A stretch of DNA of 64,000 nt from RYN-230 sp963837335 (GCA_963837335.1 CAWINS010000044.1:14328-78327); one strand, 5' to 3'; numbered from the stretch's first letter, positions 18,425-27,792 are shown. The notes: generated by a model from the letters alone, not told the origin. Numbers and translations: made by a program.

Positions 18425-18988
18425 ATGCGTGAGGATGCCCGGCAGCGGGCCACCGAGTTCGTCAAGGAGCTTTACGCTGCCGGTGAGATCGACGCGGACC
18501 GGCTGGATACCGGTATTGCCGGAGTGCTGGCGGCCAGGTCTGAGGCCGAACTGGCCGAGGTGGTCCGGTCATTGCCAGCGCCTGTTGCCCTGACCAGCCA
18601 GGAGCAGCGGCTGGCCGAACCGCTGGAGATCCACTCCGGCTTGGGGCGGCTGCGGCTGGCGGGCCAGTGGCAGGTCGCCCGCCAGACTCATATCAGTGCG
18701 GACCTGGGCAGCATCAGGCTTGACCTCACCGAGGCCGAGTTCGACGACCACGTCATCGACCTGCATGTCTATACCGGGTGCGGCAGCATCACGATCATCG
18801 TGCCACCGGGCATGGGCGTGCAGGTGATCCGCCACCGAGGCGGAGTCGACTCACGGCTGGACCCGCCGGTACCCGGGCTGCCGCTGGTCCGGCTCGACGT
18901 GACCACCAACATCGGCCGAGTCCACCTGCGCCACCCGGGGATCCAGGACGGCGCCAGGCGCTGGCCTGGCGGCAGAAAACGTCGGTAA
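18425..18988 (+). CDS. DUF1707 domain-containing protein, SHOCT/LiaF-like C-terminus
   Basis: A 187-residue protein. Its first about 55 residues form the actinobacterial DUF1707 domain (MREDARQRATEFVKELYAAG, then IDADRLDTGIAGVLAARSEAEL). The remainder is beta-rich and resembles cell-wall-active antibiotic response/LiaF-type domains (ISADLGSIRLDLTEAEF, YTGCGSITIIVPPGM, TTNIGRVHL). I chose ATG 18425 because the domain starts there; the frame is open further upstream to 18308 but reads as non-protein. Role unknown, possibly envelope stress. Confidence 0.8.
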   Translation: MREDARQRATEFVKELYAAGEIDADRLDTGIAGVLAARSEAELAEVVRSLPAPVALTSQEQRLAEPLEIHSGLGRLRLAGQWQVARQTHISADLGSIRLDLTEAEFDDHVIDLHVYTGCGSITIIVPPGMGVQVIRHRGGVDSRLDPPVPGLPLVRLDVTTNIGRVHLRHPGIQDGARRWPGGRKRR

Positions 18989-19175
18989 CCAGCCGCGTTC
19001 ACCATGCACCCCAAAATGCGGCCCAGCTGAGGTCAGGGGCGTTCTCGACATGGCTCAGGCTAACCCCGGGGCGCTTCGCCTGGAGGCAACTGTTATGTGC
19101 TGCGCCAGCGTCGTAGCAGCAGAAAAGGGACTCCCGAGCGGTGCTCCGAAATCCCTTGTGACCTGCTAAGACCTT

Positions 19176-19224
19176 CTGGTCGGGGTGGCCGGATTTGAAC
19201 CGGCGGCCTCTTCGTCCCGAACGA
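19176..19224. repeat. Attachment site, left end (attL-type): 49-bp 3' fragment of tRNA-Pro
   Basis: A 49-bp sequence identical to positions 29525-29573, spanning the anticodon loop to the CCA end of tRNA-Pro read on the minus strand. The flanks differ on both sides (t versus a before, t versus a after), so the identity has sharp limits. The 5' half of a tRNA is missing here, so this copy is not a functional tRNA gene. Confidence 0.92.
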
Positions 19225-19340
19225 TGTATGTCGGTGTTTCTCTGGTTTGGCTGTGCCGCTTTCGGCCGATAAAGTGCCAGGTAGATGGTCTGGTGTCAGT
19301 GTCGGTGAGTGCCGTTGGGTATCGTACGCTGGCGCTGAGT

Positions 19341-19367
19341 TCACGGTCAAATGACGGTCAAACGATC
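19341..19367. repeat. Left arm-type repeat (two ACGGTCAA boxes 11 bp apart)
   Basis: Two copies of ACGGTCAA start at 19343 and 19354, one helical turn apart, in front of the integrase gene. A near-identical 27-bp block with one difference lies at 29448-29474 inside the right end. Position and spacing fit arm-binding sites for the integrase N-terminal domain. The block overlaps the likely integrase promoter, so autoregulation is possible. Confidence 0.65.
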
Positions 19368-19387
19368 TTGGGCCGGAGGAAGGCGCC

Positions 19388-20742
19388 GTGGGGTACTCCC
19401 GTAAGCGGGTCGGCAGGGATGGCCGACCGCGTTACACGGCGTATTACTGGGACATCAAAGATCACGAGCGCTCGGCCGGCACGTTCCCGAACAAGAAGGA
19501 CGCCGACCGGGCATGGCAGCGGGCCGAGGCGAAGATCGCTGAGGGCCGATTAGGCGATCCCGGCCGCGGACGGCAGACGTTCCAGACGTATGTGGAGCAG
19601 GTCTGGCTGCCGGGCCACCAAGTCGAGGCGACGACCCGGCAGAGCTACACATACTCGATCTACAAGCACCTGATGCCCGAGTTCGGGCCGATGCGGATGA
19701 TCGACATTCTGCCCGAGCACGTCCGAGCCTGGGTGGCGCGGCTCAAGGACGAGGGTGTCACGCCGGTGACCATCCGGTACAACAAGCTCCTGCTCAGCGC
19801 CATCTTCACAACCGCGCTCAACGACCAGGTGGTGTTCCTCCATCCGTGCCGGGGCGTCAAGACGCCCACCGTGCCGCAGAAACCGCGGGCGATCATCACA
19901 CCGGAGCAGTTCGGCCGCGTCTACGAGGCGCTTCCGGATGACACGATGCGGCTCCTCGCGGAGACGAAGATCGAAACCGGGATGCGCTGGGGCGAGCTGA
20001 CCGAACTGCGGGTGCGGGACATCGACTTCCCGACCCGGATGCTCACGGTCAGCCGGGCCGTGGTCGAGGTAAACGCCAGATTCCACCCAACTGGCGGCCG
20101 CTTCCTCGTCAAGGACTACCCGAAGGACGGTGAGTACCGGCGGCTCAAGCTGACCAGCCAGATCGCTGCCAAGCTCCAGGCGTACGCCAGGGAGCGAGGC
20201 TTGTCCGACGACGCCCTCTTGTTCGCCATGCCGGACCGCGGCCCGGCGCTGAAGATGCTGCCCAACCTGGACCGCCTCAGCCGCACCGAACCCAACACCG
20301 CTGGCCGCACCTACCGGCACGGAACGCTCAGCGCCTACACGGCCGGGTGCTGCCGGTGCGAGCACTGCCGGAATGCCTTCGCCCATTACAGGCGGCAGCG
20401 CCGGGTGGCCGGGATGGATGACCCGCGCACGCCACGGGTCCGCGATACCGACGGCCACATCCCGCGTGACTGGTTCCGCAACCAGGTCTGGGGACCGGCG
20501 CTCGCCGCGGCGGGTGTGACGGCGGTACGTCCGCACGACTTGCGCTACGCGCACGCCTCATGGCTTCTCGCAGGCGGCGCCGACCTCCAGGCGGTAAGGA
20601 ACGCCTCGGTCACGCATCCATCGCGACGACGGAGAAATACCTGCATACGCTGCCAGAAGCGGACGAATCCACGCTGGACGCCTTCACCAGGATCCGCGAC
20701 CGGGCCGTAGTGAGCAGGCCCCGTCGTCGCCGTGGGCGCTAG
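19388..20742 (+). pseudogene. int: Tyrosine recombinase (phage-type integrase), frameshifted before the catalytic His/Tyr
   Basis: Site-specific integrase of the element. GTG 19388 follows a GGAGGA site. The order is: an N-terminal arm-binding domain (RYTAYYWDIKDHERSAGTF), a core-binding SAM-like domain (residues about 65-150), then the catalytic domain with Arg200 (ETGMRWGELTELR) and the HxxR motif at 383-386 (HDLRYAHAS). One missing base near 20597 breaks the frame. The expected continuation KERLGHASIATTEKYLHTL, with the second His and the catalytic Tyr, lies in the next frame and ends at 20742. A cysteine-rich insert, GCCRCEHC at residues 320-327, interrupts the catalytic domain. Either inactive or an assembly error. 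Confidence 0.88.
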
Positions 20743-20969
20743 GGGCTGTGCCTACCGGCCTTGATGCTGTGAACGAAGCTGCGCCAGTCGCCAGCGGCGA
20801 AGATCAGCTTCGGCCCGTTCCGGTCTTTGGAGTCACGAACGGCGGCCGCAGTGCCCAGGTCGGCTATCTCGACGCAGCTACCATTGCCGCCGCTGTAGGT
20901 GCTCTTCCGCCATAGCGCATGGACCAGGTCGGTGCCTGGCTCCCCGCGCTCCCTTCTGATGCTGGTCAC
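20739..20969 (-). CDS. DUF397 domain-containing protein
   Basis: A 76-residue protein of the DUF397 family with the signature WRKSTYSGGNGSCVEIADL, then VRDSKDRNGPKLIF and a terminal W-x-x-F helix. DUF397 proteins sit beside WhiJ-like XRE-DUF5753 regulators in Streptomyces and relatives and are thought to act with them. Its GTG start overlaps the stop of the XRE gene (GTGA). The end just overlaps the repaired integrase end on the other strand. Confidence 0.88.
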   Translation of the reverse strand: MTSIRRERGEPGTDLVHALWRKSTYSGGNGSCVEIADLGTAAAVRDSKDRNGPKLIFAAGDWRSFVHSIKAGRHSP

Positions 20970-21833
20970 GCGAACTCCTCTGCCGCTGCTGTGAGCATAT
21001 CGCTCGTGGCCTGCGGGCTCAGGGCGGTGGCGCGGAGGTAATCGAACACTTGGACGTAGCGGCTGATGTCCTCAGGTTCCTCCAGGAACAGAGCGCTGGC
21101 CATGTTCTCCAGGTACACCACGTCCGGGTCGATGGGCTCAGGGAAGCCGAGGATCTCGAAGGAGCCGATCATGGCGCCGTGGGCGCAGCGGCGTACGGCA
21201 ACACCTGGATCATGACGTTGGGCAGGTCGTTGGTCTCGGCCAAGAACCGGAGCTGCGCGGCCGTGACCGCGCGGTCGCCGACGAGCTGGTGGACGACGCC
21301 CTCACCCAGGACAGCCGAAAGCTGGAGTGATCGATCCTCGGTGACTCGTTGCTGGCGCTGATGCCGCACCGCCACGCGCCGATCGGTGCCCTCGGTGTCG
21401 TCGTGCGGGCGGAAGGCCCGGATCACAGCGCGAGCGTAGTCCTCGGTTTGGAGCAGCCCAGGTACGAGGACCTGCTGATAGGTCCGCACCGACGCAGCCT
21501 CGGCCTCCAGGCCGATGAAGTGGGTGTACTCGCTGGGCAGCACGTCGCCGTAGGAGTGCCACCAGCCCTTCTGCCGCGACTCTCGGGCGAGCTGAATCAG
21601 TGCCTCACGCTGCTCCGTATCACTGACGCCGTAGATGTCGAGCAGATCGCGCACGTCGCGCGGGTTGAGTCTGGTCCATTGCCCGGTCTCGATCGGGTGA
21701 CCTTCGTCGGGTGCCACTCCAGCCGGGACGCCACATTGTCACGGGTCAGTCCTGACTCGGCACGCAGGCGGCGCAGCTCAGCCGTTAGCCGCTTGTGGCG
21801 CACGGTGGGACTGCGATACCCGCCGCTAGGCAT
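20966..21833 (-). pseudogene. XRE family regulator with DUF5753 domain (WhiJ-like), two frameshifts
   Basis: A WhiJ/Scr1-type regulator of about 289 residues if repaired. The N-terminal helix-turn-helix is LTAELRRLRAESGLTRDNVA followed by SRLEWHPTKVTR. The DUF5753 part begins after a one-base loss near 21708 (IETGQWTRLNPRDVRDLLDI) and contains YQQVLVPGLLQTEDYARAVI. A second one-base loss near 21175 separates the final segment (MIGSFEILGFPEPIDPDVVY). All family motifs are preserved apart from the shifts. It belongs to the DUF397/HATPase triad on the mobile element. Confidence 0.8.
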
Positions 21834-22171
21834 TCGTGTCCTCCAAGTTCTTACACCGTGTAACTCACACGGTGTAAGTTACGTCTGTGCGAGCGTGAAG
21901 CTGTGCCAGGCAGCATAACGGCCTGGCGCCCTGGCGGCAGGAGGCTGCGAAGTGGCGGCGGAACTACCAGGCACCCGCGGGTCAAGAATCCGCCGCTTGC
22001 CCGCGCAGCCCGGACATAAGACAGGCAGCCGTGCCGTCGCTGAATCGTTCAGGCGCCCAGGGCGCGGACACAGACGCAGGACCGGCGCTGAAAGCGTGGG
22101 CGCTCCTCTGTCGCGAGATGGAAGCCGACCGGGCTATGCCCCGGCGCCGGTCCTGCCTCCATTCACGACGG

Positions 22172-22639
22172 ATGAGCAGTCATGACCGGCAAGCCGTGGC
22201 TCAGGCCCGGGCATCCCTGTCGATGCAGACCTCCCTAGTGCTTGGCGCTTTACCAACTGCCGTCGCGTGCGCCCGCCTCCACGCCCGCAACGTGATGTAC
22301 GAGTGGGGCCTCGCAACGATCGCCGACAGCGTCGAACTGGTCGTGTCCGAGTTGGTGACCAATGCGGTACGCGCCTCAACCGGCTCCGACGGTCGGCCCG
22401 TGTACGGCACGAAGACGGGCCTGTCTTCCGTCCGCCTGAGGCTGTCCTCTGACAGGACGCATGTTCTGATCGAAGTCTGGGATCAAGATCCCGGGATGCC
22501 CATCTCCAAGGCGGCCGGGCCCGATGACGAGAGCGGCCGAGGGCTCATGTTGGTAGAGGGCCTCTGCGATCGCTGGGGCTGCGGCGCTTCTACGAGCGGG
22601 AACGGCAAGCTGGTCTGGGCCGAACTAGGTGTGGTCTGA
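22172..22639 (+). CDS. ATP-binding protein, RsbW/anti-sigma-like HATPase_c_2
   Basis: A 155-residue histidine-kinase-like ATPase of the type found beside WhiJ-like regulators (AbaA-like loci). Motifs are the N-box VELVVSELVTNAVRAS, the G1 box VWDQDPGMP, and the G2 region ESGRGLMLVEGLCDRWGC. It is too short to be a kinase with sensor and probably binds or phosphorylates a partner such as an anti-sigma antagonist. ATG 22172 is chosen because upstream residues do not resemble the family. Its stop abuts the cupin gene's stop (converging). Confidence 0.85.
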   Translation: MSSHDRQAVAQARASLSMQTSLVLGALPTAVACARLHARNVMYEWGLATIADSVELVVSELVTNAVRASTGSDGRPVYGTKTGLSSVRLRLSSDRTHVLIEVWDQDPGMPISKAAGPDDESGRGLMLVEGLCDRWGCGASTSGNGKLVWAELGVV

Positions 22640-23041
22640 TCATCGGCGGTTGTATTCGTCGTCGGTGAGGTGTTCGCCCCAGTCGGCTTCGGGACGCTGG
22701 TCGCCGGGGACGGCTTCGGTGATGGATAGGTGGGTCATGAAGTGGCCGGGTGCGGCGCCGTGCCAGTGCCATTGGTCGGCGGGGGTGTAGACGATGTCGC
22801 CCGCGCGGATCTCTTCGATCTGGCCGCCGCGGGGCTGGTGGAGGCCCCGGCCTTCGGTGACGTAGAGGGTCTGGCCGACGGCGTGGGAGTGCCAGGCGGT
22901 GCGGGCTGAGGGGGTGAACCGGACGGCGCTGACCCTCACGCGTGAGGGTTCTTCGCCGCGGGCGATGGTGTCGATGTAGGTGTCGCCGGTGAACCACTCG
23001 GCCGGTCCCTTGGCGGTGGGCGGTGGGGGCTGAATGGACAC
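22640..23041 (-). CDS. Cupin domain-containing protein
   Basis: A 133-residue single-domain cupin. Motif 1 reads TAWHSHAVGQTLYVTEGRG with the metal-binding HxH and Glu, and motif 2 is GDIVYTPADQWHWHG. The sequence resembles small cupins annotated as (R)-mandelonitrile lyase-like or carboxymuconolactone decarboxylase-associated. It sits at the head of the cargo, leftward, downstream of the broken XRE regulator (9 bp gap) and probably co-transcribed with it. Confidence 0.88.
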   Translation of the reverse strand: MSIQPPPPTAKGPAEWFTGDTYIDTIARGEEPSRVRVSAVRFTPSARTAWHSHAVGQTLYVTEGRGLHQPRGGQIEEIRAGDIVYTPADQWHWHGAAPGHFMTHLSITEAVPGDQRPEADWGEHLTDDEYNRR

Positions 23042-23050
23042 AGTGTCTCC

Positions 23051-23981
23051 TTACTGGTCGCTGCTGGCCGGGCGTGGCGTTCCCGCGGCTAGGTCTGTGC
23101 GTCCGGGTTTGGCTGCGAGCATGTTGCCTGGGGTGGCGGCCCAAGTGGTGAGCACGTCGAGTGCTTGTTGAGCAGGCGAGCCTGGTTTGGCGGTGTAGGC
23201 GATGATGGTGAGCCCGGGATCAGCGGCAAGCTCCAGGGCGTCGTAGTCGAGGGTGAGGTCGCCGGCGATCGGATGGTGGAACGGCTGGACGCCGCTGCGG
23301 TAGTACTCGACGTCGTGGGCGGCCCAGCGGCCCCGGAACTGTTCGCTGCGGGTGGATAGCTCACCGATCAGGTCGCTCAGCGCGCGGTCGTATGGATCGC
23401 GGCCAGCTTCGGCGCGCAGGCTGCCCACGGCGGCCGCCGGCGATGCCGTCCCAGTCGGCATAGAACTCGGCGGAGCGGGGATCGAGGAAGATGAACCGGG
23501 CGAGGTTGACCGGCCGCGCCGAGCTTGCGAACACTGGCGAGTACAGCGCATAGCCGAGCTGGTTGGCGGACAAGACGTCCAGCCGCCCATTGCGCACGAA
23601 CGCCGCGCCCCGGTCATCGAGTCGAGGACTTGCTGCACGCTCGGCCGGACCCGTTGCCGGGTGGAGCGGCGGCGAGACGGGCGGGTCACGTTCACCGTCT
23701 TGACCAGGTCGGTGAGGTGCACGCGCTCGACGTCGTCAAGCTGCAGGGCTTGGGCGATAGCGTCCAGCACTTCGGCGGAGACACCGGTGGCGTTCCCGCG
23801 CTCGAGCCGGGTGAAGTACTCGATTGAGATCCGGCCAGAGCGCCACCTCTTTCCGGCGCAGCCCCGGCACCCGCCGGTTACTCCTGTAGAAACGCAGGCC
23901 CGCCTGCTCGGGCGTGATCGTGGCCCGGCGGGTGATAAGGAACTGGCGGATCTCGCCGCGCACGTCGTCCCTTCTGCTCAC
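23051..23981 (-). pseudogene. XRE family regulator with MmyB-like ligand-binding domain, three frameshifts
   Basis: Reassembled, this is a typical actinobacterial regulator of about 305 residues. It has the N-terminal helix-turn-helix (PGLRRKEVAL, then GRISIEYFTRLERG after a one-base shift near 23840) and LDAIAQALQLDDVERVHLTD. A MmyB-type domain follows (NGRLDVLSANQLGYALYSPV in the next frame from about 23610). The tail is AEAGRDPYDRALSDLIGELS to AYTAKPGSPAQQALDVLTTW after a third shift near 23440. Shifts go +1, -1, +1. It is divergent from the MFS gene and likely its controller when intact. Confidence 0.78.
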
Positions 23982-24162
23982 GACTTAAGAGGTTACGGAC
24001 TGCCGTACGCGAGGGAGACCCTGCCAGTGCCCCTATCAGCAGACTCTCCCTCATCTCAGGCGTGAGTGGTTGCCTGGAGGTGTCCTCACGGCAAGGCGTG
24101 AGCGACTCCACGGCCGCGCCGCTCGCAGGCGAACCGATCAGCACATTCAGGAGAAACGTTCA

Positions 24163-25584
24163 GTGACGCTGTTGATGGCAGATCAGCCACGTACCAGCCG
24201 CCATGCGCGAGGCGCTGCCAGCCCTGGGTTCACGCTGGCGGCCGCCGTACTCGGCTTCTTCATGATCACGCTCGATGCGGTGGTGGTCAACGTCGCCCTG
24301 CCGTCAATCCGGCGCGACCTCGGCGGCGGCATCACCGGCCTGCAGTGGGTGGTGGACGGCTACACGCTGATGTTCGCCGCGCTGCTGCTGTCGGCCGGGG
24401 CGCTGTCGGACCGGATCGGCGCGCGGCGCGCGTTCGCGGCCGGGCTCGGCGCTGTTCGTCGCCGCCTCGGCGGCCTGCGGCGCTGGCGCCCGACCTGGGC
24501 GCGCTGGTCGTCGCCCGGTTCGTCCAGGGCGCCGCGGCCGCGGTGATGATGCCGGCGTCAATGGCCCTCATCGGCCAGGCTACCCGGATCCGGTCCAGCG
24601 GGCACGGGCGGTCGCGGTGTGGGCGATGGGCGGCGCGCTCGCGTCCTCGTCCGGCCCGGTGCTGGGCGGTCTCCTGACGCCTGGTGTCGCTGGCGGATGA
24701 TCTTCTTCATCAACGTGCCCGTCGGCGCTGGCGGCGCTGCTGCTGCTCGCCCGGGCCGCGCGTTCGCCGCACCGGCAGGCGCCCGTTCGACTGGGCCGGG
24801 CAGGGGACCGCGGTCCTGGCGATGGGCGGCCTCACCTACGGGGCGATCGAGGCCGGCGCCGCGGGCTTCGCCGCACCCGGGGTGGTGATCGCCTTCGTGG
24901 TGGCGGTCGTGGCGCTGGTGGCCTTCCTGGCGCGCAGGCGCGCGGCGCGCACCCGATGGTGCCGCTCGAGCTCTTCCGGTCGCGCACCGTCTCGGTCGCC
25001 GTCGCGGTCGGCTTCGCCTTCATCGTCGGCTACTACGGGCTCCCGTTCGTGATGAGCCTGTACCTGCAGCAGCTGCGCGGCCTCTCGGCCCTGGCCACCG
25101 GCGTGGCGTTCCTGCCGATGATGCTGATCGGCGCCGTCCTGACCCCGTTCAGCGCGCGCATCGCCGAACGGGTGGGCGCTCGGCTGCTCATCAGCGGCTG
25201 GCCTGGTCCTGATGGCGGCCGGGCTGGTCCTCACTCGCCGCCGCCCCGTCGCGCGCCCGTCTGGGCGTCTGGCCCTGCTCATGGTCCTCGTCGGGCTGGC
25301 CGGGCCCCTGGTCGATGCCGCCGGTGACCGCGGTCCTGCTGAACAGCGTCCCAGGCCACCGCGCCGGGCACGGCCAGCGGCGTGTTCAACACCAGCCGAC
25401 AGATCGGCGGCGCCCTCGGCGGTCGCGGTCTTCGGTGCGCTGCTCGCCGACCGGGCGACGTTCATGCAGGGCCTGGCAGATCAGCTTCTGCTCGCCGCCG
25501 CGGTCGCGCTCGCGGCGGGAGCGGCCAGCCGTGCTGCTCAAGTCTGCTCACACCGCGCATCGAGCTCGCAGCCGAGCGGCCTGA
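24163..25584 (+). pseudogene. MFS transporter, DHA2 (EmrB/QacA-like) drug exporter, many frameshifts
   Basis: The start GTG 24163 has AGGAG 9 nt upstream. The first about 95 residues are intact (FFMITLDAVVVNVALPSIRR, QWVVDGYTLMFAALLLSAGA, SDRIGARRAFAAGLG). From about 24455 the frame changes repeatedly, each new frame giving family-like pieces: LAPDLGALVVARFVQGAAAA, then PDPVQRARAVAVWAMGGALA, MIFFINVPVG, and LPFVMSLYLQQLRGLSALAT. It ends with AHRARSRAA at 25584. I count at least six single-base indels. A 14-helix exporter of about 470 residues would result if repaired. Confidence 0.75.
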
Positions 25585-25642
25585 CCAGCATGCGGGCGAA
25601 CGTCGGCACCCGCAACGCCTCGAAACAGGAGACACCAGCACG

Positions 25643-26012
25643 ATGAAAGCAACTGGACCGCCGAGGAACTCGATGCCATCGGCGCATCGGACGAGCGGCA
25701 GATCGCCGTGCTCCGGCCCGACGGCTCGCTGCGGCCCTACACCACGATCTGGGTCGTCCGGGTCGGCGAGGACCTTTACGTGCGCTCCTACCGGGGCCGC
25801 GATGGCATCTGGTTCCAGTCGGCACACGCGGCCCGCGGGCCGTATCCGGGCCGCCGGAATCGACCGTGACGTCACCTTCTCCGACCGATCGCGCCGACAT
25901 GGCGCCATCGACCGGCGTGCCGCGGTCAGTACGCCCGGTACGCCAGCACCTACGTGCCCCGATGATCAGCCCTGAAGCCAGGGCAGCGACCCTGCGGCTC
26001 ACTCCCCGCTGA
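25643..26012 (+). pseudogene. DUF2255 family protein, frameshifted
   Basis: Out of frame with its ATG (25643), the sequence encodes the DUF2255 hallmark: WTAEELDAIGASDERQIAVL, RPYTTIWVVRVGEDLYVRSY and GRDGIWFQSA. Later pieces (RIRAAGIDRDVTFSD in another frame and ATLRLTPR before the TGA at 26010) complete the family pattern. At least three one-base indels are needed. DUF2255 proteins are small and of unknown biochemical role, often near oxidoreductases, as here. Confidence 0.65.
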
Positions 26013-26089
26013 CGGGAGCGGGCGGAGCGGCGCCCTACAACCAGAGCCCTTTCAGATCGCCCTCAAGATTCAGCGAAAGGAAATCGACC

Positions 26090-27119
26090 ATGCGAGGAGC
26101 AATGCTCTACGCCCCCGCGCGACGTGCGCTTCGAGGAGCGCGCCGACCCGACAGATCATCGAACCGACCGACGCCATCATCCGGCTGTCGGCGACCTGCG
26201 TGTGCGGGTCCGACCTGTGGCCCTACCGCGGCATCGAGCCGTCGACGGGCCCGCCCCGATGGGCCACGAGTACGGCGGCATCGTCGAGGAGGTCGGCAGC
26301 GACGGTCACGCACCATCAAGCCCGGCCAGTTCGTCGTCGGCTCGTTCTTCGCCTCCGACAACACCTGCCCGATCTGCCGGGCCGGCTACCAGACCCGCTG
26401 CGTGCACGCCGAGCTCATGGGCGCGATCGGCACCCAGGCGCAGTACGCTGCGCATCCCGCTGGCCGACGGCACCCTGGTCGCCACCCCGGAGCTCCCGGC
26501 CGACGACCTGATCCCGAGCCTGCTCGCCGCCTCCGACGTGCTCGGCACCGGCTGGTTCGCCGCCGTCGCCGCCGAGGCCGGCCCGGGCAAGACCGTCGCG
26601 GTCGTCGGCGACGGCGCGGTCGGCCTGCTCGGCGTGCTCGCCGCCAAGCAGCTGGGCGCCGAGCGGATCATCGCGATGAGCCGCCACGAGCCGCGCCAGC
26701 AGCTGGCCCGCGAGTTCGGCGCGACCGACATCGTCACCGAACGCGGCGACGAGGGCGTGGCCGCGGATCAAGGAGCTCACCGACGGGCTCGGCGCGCACT
26801 CGGTCATCGAGGCCGTCGGCACCCAGGAGTCGATGATGCAGGCCATCCGCTCCACCCGCCCCGGCGGGCACGTCGGCTACGTCGGCGTCGCCCACGGCGT
26901 CGAGCTGCCCGGCGAGGAGCTGTTCTTCTCCGGACGTCCATCTGCACGGCGGCCCCGCCCCGGTGCGCCGCTTCCTGCCCGAGCTGATCGACCTGATCTG
27001 GAACCGCGACGATCGACCCCGGCAAGGTCTTCGACCTCGAGCTGCCCCTCGAGCAGGTCGCCGAGGGCTACCGGGCCATGGACGAGCGCCGCGCGATCAA
27101 GACGCTCCTGCGCACCTAA
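26090..27119 (+). pseudogene. Zinc-dependent alcohol dehydrogenase, many frameshifts
   Basis: A medium-chain zinc dehydrogenase of about 340 residues if repaired. Catalytic zinc site CVCGSDLWPYRG and GHEYGGIVEEVGSD, structural-zinc lobe DNTCPICRAGYQTRCVHAEL, Rossmann motif VAVVGDGAVGLLGVLAAKQL, then RSTRPGGHVGYVGVAHGVEL and the tail KVFDLELPLEQVAEGYRAMD. At least five one-base indels separate these pieces. The end is TAA at 27117. It is the last cargo gene before the mobilization region, transcribed in the same direction as the MFS and DUF2255 genes. Confidence 0.78.
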
Positions 27120-27298
27120 CCCTGCGGTCGTTCCACGCTCGATGAGGCAGCCTCAGACGGGTGAGTGGCTGTTAATTGATGACACTAGTTGTCGATAACT
27201 GCTTTTCTCTAGCACTCAGTGATGAGCGCTTCCAGTTATCCGTAAAAGTGAACGCGGGCCCAATGAAGCAAGATATTCTTAATGGACCCAATATCTGT

Positions 27299-27332
27299 GG
27301 ACCGGGCGCGGTCCGGCGACCAATACTGGTCG
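27299..27332. promoter_or_regulatory. Two adjacent perfect hairpins upstream of mobC: oriT or operator candidate
   Basis: GGACCG-ggcg-CGGTCC (27299-27314) is followed two bases later by CGACCA-atac-TGGTCG (27317-27332); each has a 6-bp stem and 4-nt loop. They lie at the end of a 230-bp gene-free stretch (27120-27353) that is visibly more AT-rich than its surroundings, directly before the mobC-relaxase operon. That is where a nicking region or a MobC operator is expected. The exact nick site cannot be named. Confidence 0.45.
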
Positions 27333-27353
27333 GAATAGCGTTTGCAGCAGCGG

Positions 27354-27773
27354 ATGGTGGTCGTGCGGAGCAATGCGGACGAGAAGCGAGTACCGGCTGG
27401 ACGACGGTACCGCCAGCCTGCGCCGCGCCCGCACCGAGTGAAGTTCTTCCTGGCCGACGAGGAGTTAGCCGATCTGAGCGATGCGGCCAGCCATGCTGGG
27501 CTGGCTAACGGAGCCTTTGCCGCTGAGGCTGCGCTCGCGGTCGCCCGGGGCTCGGCGGCTCCAGTCGGCTCACCGCTAAGGGATGCGCTGGTTGAGTTGA
27601 TGCGGGCTACCGGGCTGGTGCGCCGGATCGGGGTCAACCTCAATCAGGCCGTTGCCCGGCTCAACTCCACCGGCCAACGTGGCGAGGATTTGGGTCCGGC
27701 AGCGGAAATGTGCAGCCGGGTGATCCAGCGGCTTGATGATGCTGCGGAGCAGGTTCGGCGGAGCATTCCGTGA
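27354..27773 (+). CDS. MobC-like relaxosome accessory protein
   Basis: A 139-residue basic protein. A ribbon-helix-helix-like start (HRVKFFLADEELADLSDAAS) is followed by a helical C-terminal half typical of mobilization accessory proteins (LVELMRATGLVRRIGVNLNQ, then AVARLNSTGQ and VIQRLDDAAEQVRRSI). It would bind oriT and help the relaxase. ATG 27354 is preferred; TTG 27342 and GTG 27363 are alternatives. It is followed by the relaxase with a 19-bp gap. Confidence 0.83.
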   Translation: MVVVRSNADEKRVPAGRRYRQPAPRPHRVKFFLADEELADLSDAASHAGLANGAFAAEAALAVARGSAAPVGSPLRDALVELMRATGLVRRIGVNLNQAVARLNSTGQRGEDLGPAAEMCSRVIQRLDDAAEQVRRSIP

Positions 27774-27792
27774 GTGCGCCGGGAGCGTTCCG

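Noticed and set aside
19176..19224. A second tRNA-Pro gene
   Set aside because: Only the 3' part is present; the sequence after the anticodon loop does not form a D arm or acceptor 5' strand. It is an attachment-site copy.
23051..27119. A novel multi-gene system of many small overlapping proteins
   Set aside because: The small frames join into known families (XRE-MmyB, DHA2 MFS, DUF2255, zinc alcohol dehydrogenase) once single-base shifts are corrected.
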